Notes: generated by a model not told the origin, from the sequence alone. Shown: positions 1-7,577, numbered from the stretch's first letter. The stretch is DNA of 8,734 bases from Bacillota bacterium (GCA_023387245.1 JAEWIH010000129.1:1-8734); one strand, 5' to 3'. Translations and numbers: made by a program.

Positions 1-919
1 TATCATATACAATTAAAAAATAATTACTAAAACCTAATTTTATAATGATTTCTAGTTCATATTCTAATCTATGTACATAATTATCACTAATTTGATTTTT
101 TAATCTTTTTTTTAATCCAGCAATAGATAACTGCCTTAAAATATTAGCACTATCACCAACAAACTTAATTTTAGGTGCTGGTAACGTTGTTTTTAATTGA
201 CTAATATCTAAGTTACATTCACTAAATAAATGATTACTTCTAATCGCTAGATCATTATATAATTCTAAATATTGATCATAAGATAATAAAGAGCGATGTA
301 ACTTATTTTTAATTCTTAAATCATTATACGTATAATTATTTTCAATAGCTTCTAACATTTTTAAAATATCAATTTCGTCTTGCGATTTAGCAATAAAATG
401 ATTAAAAGCAATTAAATTAGTATTTAATATATTTTTAAAATGATTAATAGCTTTTTTAAAAGGTAATGTCTGAATTAAAGAAACACCACAATATAAATCA
501 TTGATTTTATTTTTTAAATCATTAAAATAATTAATAAATGTATTACTACAATCCAAAAAACTATTTAAGTGGATATTACTATCAACTAACATAATTAAAT
601 AATTACCTTCTTGATAATTTATATAATTATCTAAAGAAATTTGTTGATTTAAAAATTGTATCGCATTTAAATAACCTGTCATATTTTTACAAACAACAAA
701 AAAGCGACCATCATCACAATCAAAATAATAGCCAATAATCGGAGTCAATTTATATTTTTGACAACTGTTAATAAAAGGAAATAATCCATAAAAATTTTTA
801 TTATCTGCCAATAAAACTCTTTGGTAATTATTATCATAAGCAAATTTAACTATTTCATTAATATTTAGACACGATTGATAAAAAGAATAATCACTACTAC
901 AAGCAACTAAACAGTTCAC
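1..919 (-). CDS. dnaE: DNA polymerase III subunit alpha (DnaE), N-terminal part, cut by window edge
   Basis: The first 306 codons of a replicative C-family DNA polymerase run off the low-coordinate edge with no stop. The reading is my own translation of the minus strand. Residues 1-240 correspond to the PHP domain: a DYS motif near residues 10-12 aligns with the usual EYS, LADNKNFYG (37-45) with the LTDHGNMYG-type motif, and IIGYYF (61-66) with the IIG strand. Residues 284-306 (RLEYELEIIIKLGFSNYFLI...) match the conserved start of the polymerase core. The catalytic palm aspartates lie outside the window. The His-x-His, Asp-His and Asn-Asp-Val-His metal ligands of active PHP domains are missing, so this domain is probably structural only. 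The GTG at 919 is preferred because a GAAAGGAG site lies 8 bases upstream and the N-terminus then fits the family. An in-frame ATG at 937 has no visible ribosome site. Low-GC bacteria usually also have PolC, so this is probably the lagging-strand or primer-extending polymerase. Confidence 0.93.
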   Translation of the reverse strand, partial: MNCLVACSSDYSFYQSCLNINEIVKFAYDNNYQRVLLADNKNFYGLFPFINSCQKYKLTPIIGYYFDCDDGRFFVVCKNMTGYLNAIQFLNQQISLDNYINYQEGNYLIMLVDSNIHLNSFLDCSNTFINYFNDLKNKINDLYCGVSLIQTLPFKKAINHFKNILNTNLIAFNHFIAKSQDEIDILKMLEAIENNYTYNDLRIKNKLHRSLLSYDQYLELYNDLAIRSNHLFSECNLDISQLKTTLPAPKIKFVGDSANILRQLSIAGLKKRLKNQISDNYVHRLEYELEIIIKLGFSNYFLIVYD

Positions 920-927
920 TAAATCAA

Positions 928-935
928 CTCCTTTC
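928..935 (-). promoter_or_regulatory. Shine-Dalgarno site of dnaE
   Basis: GAAAGGAG on the minus strand sits 8 bases before the GTG at 919. It decides the dnaE start: the alternative in-frame ATG at 937 overlaps this site and has no purine-rich stretch of its own upstream. Confidence 0.75.
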
Positions 936-963
936 ATAAATTAATTTTAACATAAATTAGCAT

Positions 964-969
964 ATTATA
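964..969 (-). promoter_or_regulatory. Possible -10 box of a dnaE promoter
   Basis: A perfect TATAAT lies just downstream of the terminator that closes the preceding operon and about 28 bases before the dnaE Shine-Dalgarno. It would give a leader of roughly 35-40 bases. No good -35 is seen: bases 16-18 upstream (around 987-993) read TATGAA or TTATGA and fall in the terminator loop. In such AT-rich DNA a TATAAT can occur by chance, so the call rests mainly on position. Confidence 0.35.
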
Positions 970-970
970 T

Positions 971-1006
971 AAAAAGTGATAGTAAATTCATAAAATTTAC
1001 TATCAC
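971..1006 (-). terminator. Intrinsic terminator after the smc-ftsY-ylxM-ackA-nrnA operon
   Basis: A perfect 13-bp inverted repeat, GTGATAGTAAATT and its complement AATTTACTATCAC (plus-strand arms 976-988 and 994-1006), encloses a 5-base loop. On the minus strand it is followed at once by five T residues (975-971). It starts 8 bases after the nrnA-like stop codon, so it ends that operon and separates it from dnaE. On the plus strand no T-run follows the stem, so it should act on the minus strand only. Confidence 0.85.
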
Positions 1007-1014
1007 CATTCTAA

Positions 1015-1935
1015 CTAAATTTTTTGTTTAAATAATTCAATTATTGAATAAATATCATCTTTAAATACATTTTTCATAGCCGCAGCAAACATATGGCCTC
1101 CGCCATTATATTTTTTAGCTATATCATTAATTATAATATTATCACTTCTAATTGAAACATCGAATAATTGTTGACCATTTTCAACAAAAATAGCCCATAT
1201 TTTAATACCATCAATAAATCTAAAACAATTAACAAAACGCTTAAATACTGAAACATCAGAATTAAAATTTAATACATCTTGCCAATTAATAATGGCATAA
1301 GCTATATTACTATCAAAAATAGCTTTAGAACGAATAAAAGAAACTATTTTATATTCATTTAATGACTGTTGAAACATATTTTTATTTAAAATATCAAGCG
1401 AATCACTAAATTCTAATAAATAACTAGCTATTTTCAAAGTCGAAGCATTAACACTATTAATAGAAAAACTTAAAGTATCACTAATCATCCCACACAATAA
1501 ATAATTTGCTATTGTTTTATTCATTATTTGATTATCATAACGCATAATATAATCAGCAATCATTTGGCAACAACTACTACAACTATCATCAATTATATAA
1601 TAATCAGCATAATTATCTATGTGAGGATGATGGTCGATTTGAATAATTGGAAAATTAGTATTTATACTTCCACTAATACGCTCATAATTAGCAGTATCAG
1701 TAACAATATTTAAATAATTTGTATCAATATTATCATTATTAAAATGAAAATATTCAACTAAATTATTATGATCATCACAATAACAAGCAATCTTTTTATT
1801 CGGAAATTTTAATCTCAAATAAGAAGCTAAACCATATTGACTACCATAAGCATCTCCATCTGGATTTTGATGTCTAAAAATAGCAATATTATCATAATTT
1901 TCAATTATTTCAATAAAATTATTCCATGAAAGCAT
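1015..1935 (-). CDS. nrnA: DHH/DHHA1 family phosphoesterase, NrnA-like (nanoRNase / pAp phosphatase)
   Basis: This 306-residue protein aligns along its length with Bacillus NrnA. NrnA degrades 2-5-nt RNAs from the 5' or 3' end and dephosphorylates pAp using Mn2+; those activities are family knowledge. Visible motifs (numbered from the ATG) are RHQNPDGDA (21-29), DTAN (80-83), the signature DHH (101-103), GMISDT with Asp153, and the DHHA1-domain GGGH (278-281) preceded by the KYN typical of the family. All metal-binding residues appear intact. The start is uncertain: the ATG at 1935 gives an N-terminus like that of NrnA, while a TTG at 1950 would add five residues; neither has a strong ribosome site. 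Either way the gene overlaps the end of ackA (by 17 or 32 bases), which suggests translational coupling. The stop is TAG. It could be annotated as MgpA or a bifunctional oligoribonuclease, which are names for the same family. Confidence 0.93.
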   Translation of the reverse strand: MLSWNNFIEIIENYDNIAIFRHQNPDGDAYGSQYGLASYLRLKFPNKKIACYCDDHNNLVEYFHFNNDNIDTNYLNIVTDTANYERISGSINTNFPIIQIDHHPHIDNYADYYIIDDSCSSCCQMIADYIMRYDNQIMNKTIANYLLCGMISDTLSFSINSVNASTLKIASYLLEFSDSLDILNKNMFQQSLNEYKIVSFIRSKAIFDSNIAYAIINWQDVLNFNSDVSVFKRFVNCFRFIDGIKIWAIFVENGQQLFDVSIRSDNIIINDIAKKYNGGGHMFAAAMKNVFKDDIYSIIELFKQKI

Positions 1936-3109
1936 ACGTATCTCTAGCAATCATAACTTCTTCATTAGTAGGAATAATCATAACAGTCGTTTTAGAATTA
2001 GTTTTTGAAATAGTAACTTCTTTACCTCTAACACCACTATTTAAATCATAATCAATAACTAATCCCATACTTTCTTCTAAACGTTTTAATATTTCAGCCC
2101 GCATTTCAGTATCATTTTCCCCTAATCCACCAGTAAAGACAATACAATCTACATGGCCTAATTGTACAAAATATGAACCAACTGTCCAAGCAACCCGATT
2201 AGCATACATTTTAGTAGTTAAAACACAACGATAATCATTTCTAGCTACACCACTACCAATATCTCTAGCATCACTAGATATACCAGATACACCTAACATA
2301 CCCGATTTTTTATTATAAATATCAATAACATCTTGAGCACTACAATTTAATTTATTCATTAAATAAGTAATAATTGAAGGATCAATATCACCACTACGAG
2401 TCCCCATCATCACACCTGCCAAAGGTGTAAAGCCCATAGAAGTATTAATTGATTTTTGATTTTTAATTGCTGAAATACTAGCACCATTACCTAAATGACA
2501 AGTAATAATATTTAATTCTTTATCAGTATTCATTAATTCTTTAGCTCTTAATGAAACATATAAATGTGATGTTCCATGGAAACCATACTTTCTAATTCCA
2601 TATTCTTTATAATATTCATATGGAATTGGATATAAATAAACATCTTCATCCATAGTTTGATGAAAAGCCGTATCAAATACAGCAGTATGTATAACATCTG
2701 GTAAAGCTTTTTTAAACGCCTGATATCCAATCAAATTAGCAGGATTATGTAAAGGAGCTAATTGTGACAACGACTCGATATTTTTTTCTACCTCTTTGTC
2801 AATAATAACCGATTTAGCATATAATTCACCACCATGAACAATCCGATGACCAACACCTTTAATTTCATTTAAATTAGAAACAATAGCATATTTGACTAAA
2901 CCATTAAGTACTAATTCAACAGCAACTTGATGATTAGGAATATCTAGTACTTCTGTTTCTTTATTATTATTAAATTTAAATGTACAAATACCATCACTAA
3001 GACCAATTCTTTCAATTAAGCCACTACATAAAACTTCTTCACTAGGCATATTAAATAATTGAAATTTCAATGATGAACTTCCTGCATTAATTGATAAAAC
3101 TTTTGCCAT
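1919..3109 (-). CDS. ackA: Acetate kinase
   Basis: AckA interconverts acetyl phosphate plus ADP with acetate plus ATP in the cytoplasm. It usually yields ATP at the end of fermentation after phosphotransacetylase (Pta), which is not in the window. The 396-residue length is normal for the family. All hallmark motifs of the acetokinase fold are present: NAGSSSLKF (8-16), VGHRIVHGG (86-94, Arg89), FDTAFHQTM (145-153, catalytic Asp146), GFHGTSH (176-182, His178), HLGNGAS (205-211), the GVMMGTRSGDIDPS region (232-245, Arg238), FTGGLGEN (325-332) and TNEE (381-384). These cover the substrate, nucleotide and Mg2+ contacts known from the Methanosarcina enzyme. The ATG start has an AAAGGGGG ribosome site (about 3119-3126) encoded by the last codons of ylxM, whose stop lies only 4 bases upstream, so the two are probably coupled. 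It occupies the place where ffh is usually found. Confidence 0.98.
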   Translation of the reverse strand: MAKVLSINAGSSSLKFQLFNMPSEEVLCSGLIERIGLSDGICTFKFNNNKETEVLDIPNHQVAVELVLNGLVKYAIVSNLNEIKGVGHRIVHGGELYAKSVIIDKEVEKNIESLSQLAPLHNPANLIGYQAFKKALPDVIHTAVFDTAFHQTMDEDVYLYPIPYEYYKEYGIRKYGFHGTSHLYVSLRAKELMNTDKELNIITCHLGNGASISAIKNQKSINTSMGFTPLAGVMMGTRSGDIDPSIITYLMNKLNCSAQDVIDIYNKKSGMLGVSGISSDARDIGSGVARNDYRCVLTTKMYANRVAWTVGSYFVQLGHVDCIVFTGGLGENDTEMRAEILKRLEESMGLVIDYDLNSGVRGKEVTISKTNSKTTVMIIPTNEEVMIARDTYAFME

Positions 3110-3113
3110 AACA

Positions 3114-3401
3114 TTATTCCCCCTTTAAAAAATTATCAATTTCGAAATCAACTTCACTTATATGTAAAGCTTTTAAATTATTAATAAAATTTAATAATCC
3201 AATTTTAGATTCAAATTCAATTAATAATCTTTCAACCTTCTTTATTGTATCATAAACTGCTGTTTTAGAAATATTTAAATTTGTTGCTATTTCTTGATAA
3301 CTTAAATCTTCATATAAATATTCTTTCGCAATTAAAATCTGTTTATTAGTTAAAAATTGACTATATAAATCAAATAATTCTATTAATCTAAATCTTTCCA
3401 T
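3114..3401 (-). CDS. ylxM: YlxM family putative helix-turn-helix DNA-binding protein (UPF0122)
   Basis: This 95-residue protein has a sigma-region-4-like helix-turn-helix: the N-terminal ELFDLYSQFLTNKQ stretch (8-21) matches the YlxM signature, followed by LSYQEIATNLNISKTAVYDTIKKVER (33-58), whose AVYDxIKxxE recognition helix is typical. In Bacillota ylxM lies between ftsY and ffh, and YlxM has been linked to the SRP GTPases. Its exact role is unsettled, and a regulatory function is an inference from the fold. It is slightly shorter than the roughly 110-residue Bacillus protein, with a trimmed C-terminus. It overlaps the 3' end of ftsY by 14 bases, so it is probably translationally coupled; only weak purine-rich sequence precedes its ATG. 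Its stop is 4 bases before ackA, not ffh. Confidence 0.9.
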   Translation of the reverse strand: MERFRLIELFDLYSQFLTNKQILIAKEYLYEDLSYQEIATNLNISKTAVYDTIKKVERLLIEFESKIGLLNFINNLKALHISEVDFEIDNFLKGE

Positions 3402-4350
3402 GTTCTAGTAACGTCTCAAAATATAATTTACGATAAAAAGGCCGTAAATCATCTATTTTTTCACCCAAACCAATAAAAGCCACTTTTAGATTCATTTCAT
3501 CAATAATACTAAAAATAATACCGCCCTTTGCGCTACCATCCATTTTAGTCAAAATTATGCCATTAATCGTAGCCGCTTTATTAAACTCGATTGCTTGATT
3601 TAGAGAATTTTGACCTAAAGAAGCATCTAATACTAAATAAGTAGCATCTACCTCATAATTCAAAAATTTATTAACCACTCGATTAATTTTAGCTAATTCA
3701 TTCATTAAATTAACTTTATTTTGTAATCTACCAGCAGTATCAATAATTATTAAATCCAAATTATCATTTAAAGCAGATTTTATACCATCTACTACAACTG
3801 AAGCAGGATCAGAATTTAAATTACCAGTATAACAAGGAATATTTAATTTTTGGGCCCATAATTGTAATTGAGAAACCGCTGCTGCTCTAAAAGTATCAGC
3901 CGCAACTACACCAACTTTATAGCCCATATTTAAATAGTAATTAGCTAGTTTAGCACTAGAAGTAGTTTTTCCAGATCCATTAACACCAATCATTAAAATA
4001 ACATTTAGCCTGCCATTAACAATCTCATAAGGTTTAATATCATCACCATAAAAATTATTTAGCACATGAATAAAAACATCTTTCGCAAATTCTTTTTCAA
4101 CAATTTGATTAATTAATAATTGATCTTGAAATTCTTTAATTAATTTAGTTGCTGTTTTAGTCGACATATCAGCTTGAATTAAAGTAATCATTAATTTTTC
4201 ATACCAAGCATCATCAATTTGGCTTTCTTCTTCAAATAGTAATAACAATTTATTCATTAATTGATTATTTTTACGCACTAAACCTGAAGTATAAACTACT
4301 TTATCACTACGCCAACCTAATTTTTCTTTAATTTTACTAAATATTGACAT
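3388..4350 (-). CDS. ftsY: Signal recognition particle receptor FtsY
   Basis: FtsY is the SRP-family GTPase that docks SRP-ribosome complexes at the membrane for insertion through SecYEG. At 320 residues it is essentially an NG-domain protein: a short N-terminal stretch (FSKIKEKLGW, 4-13) precedes the helical N domain (to about 110), and the G domain follows. Motifs are G1 GVNGSGKTT (122-130), DTFRAAA (152-158) with the following QL, G3 DTAGR (204-208), the DASLGQNS loop, G4 TKMDG (268-272), AKGG, and GLGEKIDDLRPF (294-305) near the C-terminus. There is no long acidic A domain, as in other low-GC bacteria, so membrane contact probably uses the short N-terminal helix. A receptor rather than Ffh is indicated by the absence of a C-terminal M domain and by DLRPF. 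The start has AAAGGA 9 bases upstream, encoded in the last codons of smc, whose stop is 2 bases away. Confidence 0.97.
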   Translation of the reverse strand: MSIFSKIKEKLGWRSDKVVYTSGLVRKNNQLMNKLLLLFEEESQIDDAWYEKLMITLIQADMSTKTATKLIKEFQDQLLINQIVEKEFAKDVFIHVLNNFYGDDIKPYEIVNGRLNVILMIGVNGSGKTTSSAKLANYYLNMGYKVGVVAADTFRAAAVSQLQLWAQKLNIPCYTGNLNSDPASVVVDGIKSALNDNLDLIIIDTAGRLQNKVNLMNELAKINRVVNKFLNYEVDATYLVLDASLGQNSLNQAIEFNKAATINGIILTKMDGSAKGGIIFSIIDEMNLKVAFIGLGEKIDDLRPFYRKLYFETLLEHGKI

Positions 4351-4352
4351 AA

Positions 4353-7271
4353 CTAATTATCCTTTCTATTACCAACCGCTTCATCTAAAGTAACTTTTAA
4401 TAATGAAGATACACCTTTTAAAACCATCGTAACACCATACAAAGCATCACATTGACGCATAGTACCCGGCCGATGAGTAACAACAATAAATTGAGTTTCT
4501 TGTTTAAACTGATTAATATATTTCGCAAAGCGATTAACATTAGCTTGATCTAGAGCTGCTTCGACTTCATCAAATATACATAATGGTAATGAAACTGCTT
4601 TAATAATAGCAAACAGTACACTAATCGCAATTAATGATTTTTCACCACCAGAAAATAATCTTAAATTTTGAATAGATTTACCAGGTGGACTAACACTAAC
4701 CTCAATACCACTTTCTAATATATCATCTTTGTTTTCTAACCATAAATGGCCACTACCACCATTAAATAATTGTTTAACAACTTTATCAAACTCTTGATTA
4801 ATCTGCTCAAATTTAGTAATAAATTGTTTTGACATAAAATCATCTAATTCTTGAATATAATTTAATAAATCTGTTTGTGATTTATTTAAATCTGTTAATT
4901 GATCTAGTAAAAAATCATGTCTCTGTTTAACTTGTTGATATTCCTCAATAGCATTATGATTTATTAATCCTAATTTTTCGATATTATTTCTTAATGTTAA
5001 TACTTTACTTCTAGCACTATCTAAATCAATGTCATTCGCTACTGTTTTAGCATATTCATATGTCATCTGATATTGAGAAGATAATCTTAATAATGAATTT
5101 TGACAATTAGTTTCAACTCTAGTACTAACTACTAATAACTGATTTAATTCATTATTGTATTTTTTAGATTCAGACATTAAATCTTTAAGTTTAGCACTCA
5201 AAATAGAGATTTCTGTATTTAATTTTTGTTGTGAATTACGCAACACATCTAATTTAGATAAAATAGTATCTTTTTCTAAATAAGCATTATTTAAATCAGT
5301 AATCAATTGATTTTGATACATTTCTTTTTCTTCTAAATCATCTGCCAATGATTCATATTCACCAACTAATTTATCACGCTTTTCTTTTTTAACAACTAAA
5401 ATAGGTTCCAATTGGGCAATCATTAACTTTAATTGTAATAAATTATTTTCAAAAGTTTGTTTTTGAATTTTTAACTTGTTAATTTCTTCTTTATAATTAT
5501 CAATATTTAAATTCAGTTCTTTTAATTCAATTTCTAATTTTTTAATTAATTTTTTAGCAACAATTAAAGAATTATTATCTTTAAAACTACCCCCAGCCAT
5601 ATTACCACCGGTATAAAAAATATCACCATCCAAAGTAACAATTTTAACTTTATAATTAAGCCGATTTGCTAAAATCAAAGCATTATCAATATTATCAACA
5701 ACAACTACATTCCCAAGCAATCCATTAACTAATACTTTAAACTTTTCATCAACTTTAACAAAATCAGACATTAATCCTAAATATCCCTGACTATTTTGAC
5801 AAATTACTAAATAATCTGAATTTAAAATATGGGCTTTTGCTAGTTCTAAAATAGTAAAAGTTGCTCTACCACTTTTATTTTTTTTCAAAAATTCTATCGC
5901 ATTTTTAGCATCTTGTTGACTTTGACACACAATATGAGAACTACTACCACCTAAAGCGATAGATAATGCTAGCTCATAGCCATCATTAGGAGTTAATAAT
6001 GTAGCTACTGTATCATAAACACCATTTAATAGCTGTTTATTTGAAATAATAGTATTAATAGCATGATTATTTAAATAAGGTTGTTTAACAATTCTATCTT
6101 GAATTAATAATTTTTCATTAACTTGTTGTCTATTAATGAATAAAGAATGTTGTTTTTTTTCTAAAACGGCTAATTTATTATCAACCTCTAACAAAGATTC
6201 ATTTAATTCATTTATATTTAGATTAGCACTATTAATCCTATTATTTCGATCCTCAATTTCATTATTCAAATCAGCAATCATTTGTTTCAATGATTGTCTT
6301 TTTTCATAATCATTACCAGTAGCAATAATATATTTACTTTTTTCTTCATACTGAATTTTTAAAGATTCTAAATTACTAATGTTTTTTAATAATTCCATTA
6401 ACTGTAACTGTAAACCACTAATCTCAAAATCGATTTTTTTATAATTATTATTTAATAAATTTAAATCATTATTATAATTTTCTATTTCAGTATCAAAATA
6501 AATAATATGTTGCTTTAATTTATTTATATCATCATTATATTGACTTAATTGATATTCATAATCACTAATTTCTTTAACTAAAACATCAATTTCAATAATT
6601 TTTAATTCATCATTATATTGATTATATTGTTCAGTTTTTAAAGCAGCTTTTTCTAAAGGCTCATCTTGTTTTTTTATTTCATCTAAAATATCATTTAAAC
6701 GTAAAATATTTTCTTGTGTTCGATTAAGTTTAGACAATGATTCCATTTTACGTTTTTTATACTTAGCAATCCCTGCTGCTTCTTCAAATAATAACCGTCG
6801 CTCAATCGGCTTAGAATCAACAAAATGTGAAATCGTACCTTGAGAAATAATCGATAAAGAATCCCGTCCAATTCCAGCATCTAATGTAATATTAATAATA
6901 TCTTTTAATCGGCACGGTTTTTTATTAATAAAATATTCATTTTCGCCACTTATACGATGATAACGTCTAGTAATTTCTACATGATCAACATCTAAATCAA
7001 TAATTCGATTAATATTATTTAATGTCAAAGATACACTAGCCATATTAACTGCAGACTTAGTTTTAGAACCATTAAAAATAACATCACTCATGCTACTAGC
7101 TCGCATACTTTTAGTAGACTGTTCACCTAAAACCCAACGAATTGCATCAGCGATATTACTTTTACCACAACCATTAGGACCAACAATCCCTGTCATTTCT
7201 TTATCAAAAACAATTGTTATTGGATCACAAAATGATTTAAACCCCTGCATTTCAATTTTTTCTAAAAACAC
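4353..7271 (-). CDS. smc: Chromosome segregation/condensation ATPase Smc, short-armed form
   Basis: Smc is the ATPase core of the Smc-ScpAB condensin, which folds and separates chromosomes by DNA loop extrusion. The N-terminal head (1-165) has FKSF (11-14), Walker A GPNGCGKS (31-38), the RWVLGE stretch (45-50) and a Q-loop ISQG (142-145) leading into SKPIERRLLFEEAAGIAKYKKRK. Coiled coil runs from about 170 to 400. The hinge (about 405-570) has a glycine-rich TGGNMAGGSF (554-563). Returning coiled coil runs from about 570 to 810. The C-terminal head has signature FSGGEK (873-878), Walker B with DEVEAALD (901-908) and the H-loop VTHRPGTM (931-938). All ATPase motifs are intact. At 972 residues it is about 200 shorter than the usual 1,170-1,190, and the loss lies in the arms. 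The GTG start is supported by AGGAG 9 bases upstream. The two downstream genes follow the usual Bacillota order, but rnc is not upstream. Confidence 0.97.
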   Translation of the reverse strand: MFLEKIEMQGFKSFCDPITIVFDKEMTGIVGPNGCGKSNIADAIRWVLGEQSTKSMRASSMSDVIFNGSKTKSAVNMASVSLTLNNINRIIDLDVDHVEITRRYHRISGENEYFINKKPCRLKDIINITLDAGIGRDSLSIISQGTISHFVDSKPIERRLLFEEAAGIAKYKKRKMESLSKLNRTQENILRLNDILDEIKKQDEPLEKAALKTEQYNQYNDELKIIEIDVLVKEISDYEYQLSQYNDDINKLKQHIIYFDTEIENYNNDLNLLNNNYKKIDFEISGLQLQLMELLKNISNLESLKIQYEEKSKYIIATGNDYEKRQSLKQMIADLNNEIEDRNNRINSANLNINELNESLLEVDNKLAVLEKKQHSLFINRQQVNEKLLIQDRIVKQPYLNNHAINTIISNKQLLNGVYDTVATLLTPNDGYELALSIALGGSSSHIVCQSQQDAKNAIEFLKKNKSGRATFTILELAKAHILNSDYLVICQNSQGYLGLMSDFVKVDEKFKVLVNGLLGNVVVVDNIDNALILANRLNYKVKIVTLDGDIFYTGGNMAGGSFKDNNSLIVAKKLIKKLEIELKELNLNIDNYKEEINKLKIQKQTFENNLLQLKLMIAQLEPILVVKKEKRDKLVGEYESLADDLEEKEMYQNQLITDLNNAYLEKDTILSKLDVLRNSQQKLNTEISILSAKLKDLMSESKKYNNELNQLLVVSTRVETNCQNSLLRLSSQYQMTYEYAKTVANDIDLDSARSKVLTLRNNIEKLGLINHNAIEEYQQVKQRHDFLLDQLTDLNKSQTDLLNYIQELDDFMSKQFITKFEQINQEFDKVVKQLFNGGSGHLWLENKDDILESGIEVSVSPPGKSIQNLRLFSGGEKSLIAISVLFAIIKAVSLPLCIFDEVEAALDQANVNRFAKYINQFKQETQFIVVTHRPGTMRQCDALYGVTMVLKGVSSLLKVTLDEAVGNRKDN

Positions 7272-7280
7272 TATTAATCA

Positions 7281-7285
7281 CTCCT
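7281..7285 (-). promoter_or_regulatory. Shine-Dalgarno site of smc overlapping the upstream stop codon
   Basis: AGGAG on the minus strand shares its first two bases with the TAG stop of the 90-residue gene and lies 9 bases before the GTG at 7271. It supports the GTG start of smc and suggests that smc translation is coupled to the small gene upstream. Confidence 0.7.
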
Positions 7286-7556
7286 AATATTTTTCAATCA
7301 TTTTTCTATAAATATCATAACTCAAATCAATAAAATGCTCTGAAACTATAATTTCATAATTTATATTTTGATTATAACTACAAGACAACGATTCTAATAA
7401 TTTAAAAATTGTTAATGTTAAATAATAATATTTTTGATTAAAATATAATTTATAAACATACAATAAATTATTTTTCAATTCTTCATCGGCAACTATTAAT
7501 TTTCCACTATCAATCTTATCTACTTCAATTATATTATCATTTAAAATTACTTTCAT
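7284..7556 (-). CDS. Hypothetical protein, 90 residues, first gene of the smc operon
   Basis: I do not recognise a family. The ATG at 7556 begins MKVILNDNII, with GAGG 6 bases upstream; a TTG four codons earlier overlaps that ribosome site and is less likely. The sequence suggests a small soluble alpha/beta protein: beta-like MKVILNDNIIEVDKI and GKLIVAD at the N-terminus, then an Asn/Tyr/Leu-rich amphipathic helical stretch (about 31-60), and a C-terminal helix ending IYRKMIEKY. No signal peptide, membrane segment, zinc motif or obvious catalytic motif is seen. Its stop is 12 bases before smc and its codon use looks like that of its neighbours. Its tight coupling to smc makes it likely to be expressed. 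It is not rnc or acpP, the genes usually found upstream of smc. A lineage-specific protein is the most that can be said. Confidence 0.7.
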   Translation of the reverse strand: MKVILNDNIIEVDKIDSGKLIVADEELKNNLLYVYKLYFNQKYYYLTLTIFKLLESLSCSYNQNINYEIIVSEHFIDLSYDIYRKMIEKY

Positions 7557-7562
7557 TATTTT

Positions 7563-7566
7563 CCTC
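7563..7566 (-). promoter_or_regulatory. Shine-Dalgarno site of the 90-residue gene
   Basis: GAGG on the minus strand lies 6 bases before the ATG at 7556. It overlaps the alternative TTG codon at 7568, which argues for the ATG. Only about 35 bases separate this start from the stop of the upstream surface-protein gene. Confidence 0.6.
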
Positions 7567-7577
7567 AATACACATAT

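Noticed and set aside
1528..1713. Plus-strand open frame of 61 codons
   Set aside because: It lies wholly inside the well-supported nrnA-like gene on the other strand. Its product is a low-complexity Ile/Thr/Asn string produced by AT-rich sequence, with no ribosome site.
2548..2730. Minus-strand open frame of 60 codons
   Set aside because: It is an out-of-frame reading within ackA, whose motifs are continuous across this stretch.
6695..6880. Minus-strand open frame of 61 codons
   Set aside because: It is an out-of-frame reading within the N-terminal part of smc, where the Q-loop and following conserved stretch are in the main frame.
4353..7271. Frameshift or internal deletion in smc because the protein is short
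   Set aside because: The frame is continuous from GTG to TAG, both heads and the hinge are intact, and the missing length is shared by both arms, so a functional short form is more likely than damage.
7090..7287. Plus-strand open frame of 65 codons opposite the smc start
   Set aside because: It is the complement of the conserved Walker A region of smc. The apparent composition comes from constraint on the real gene.
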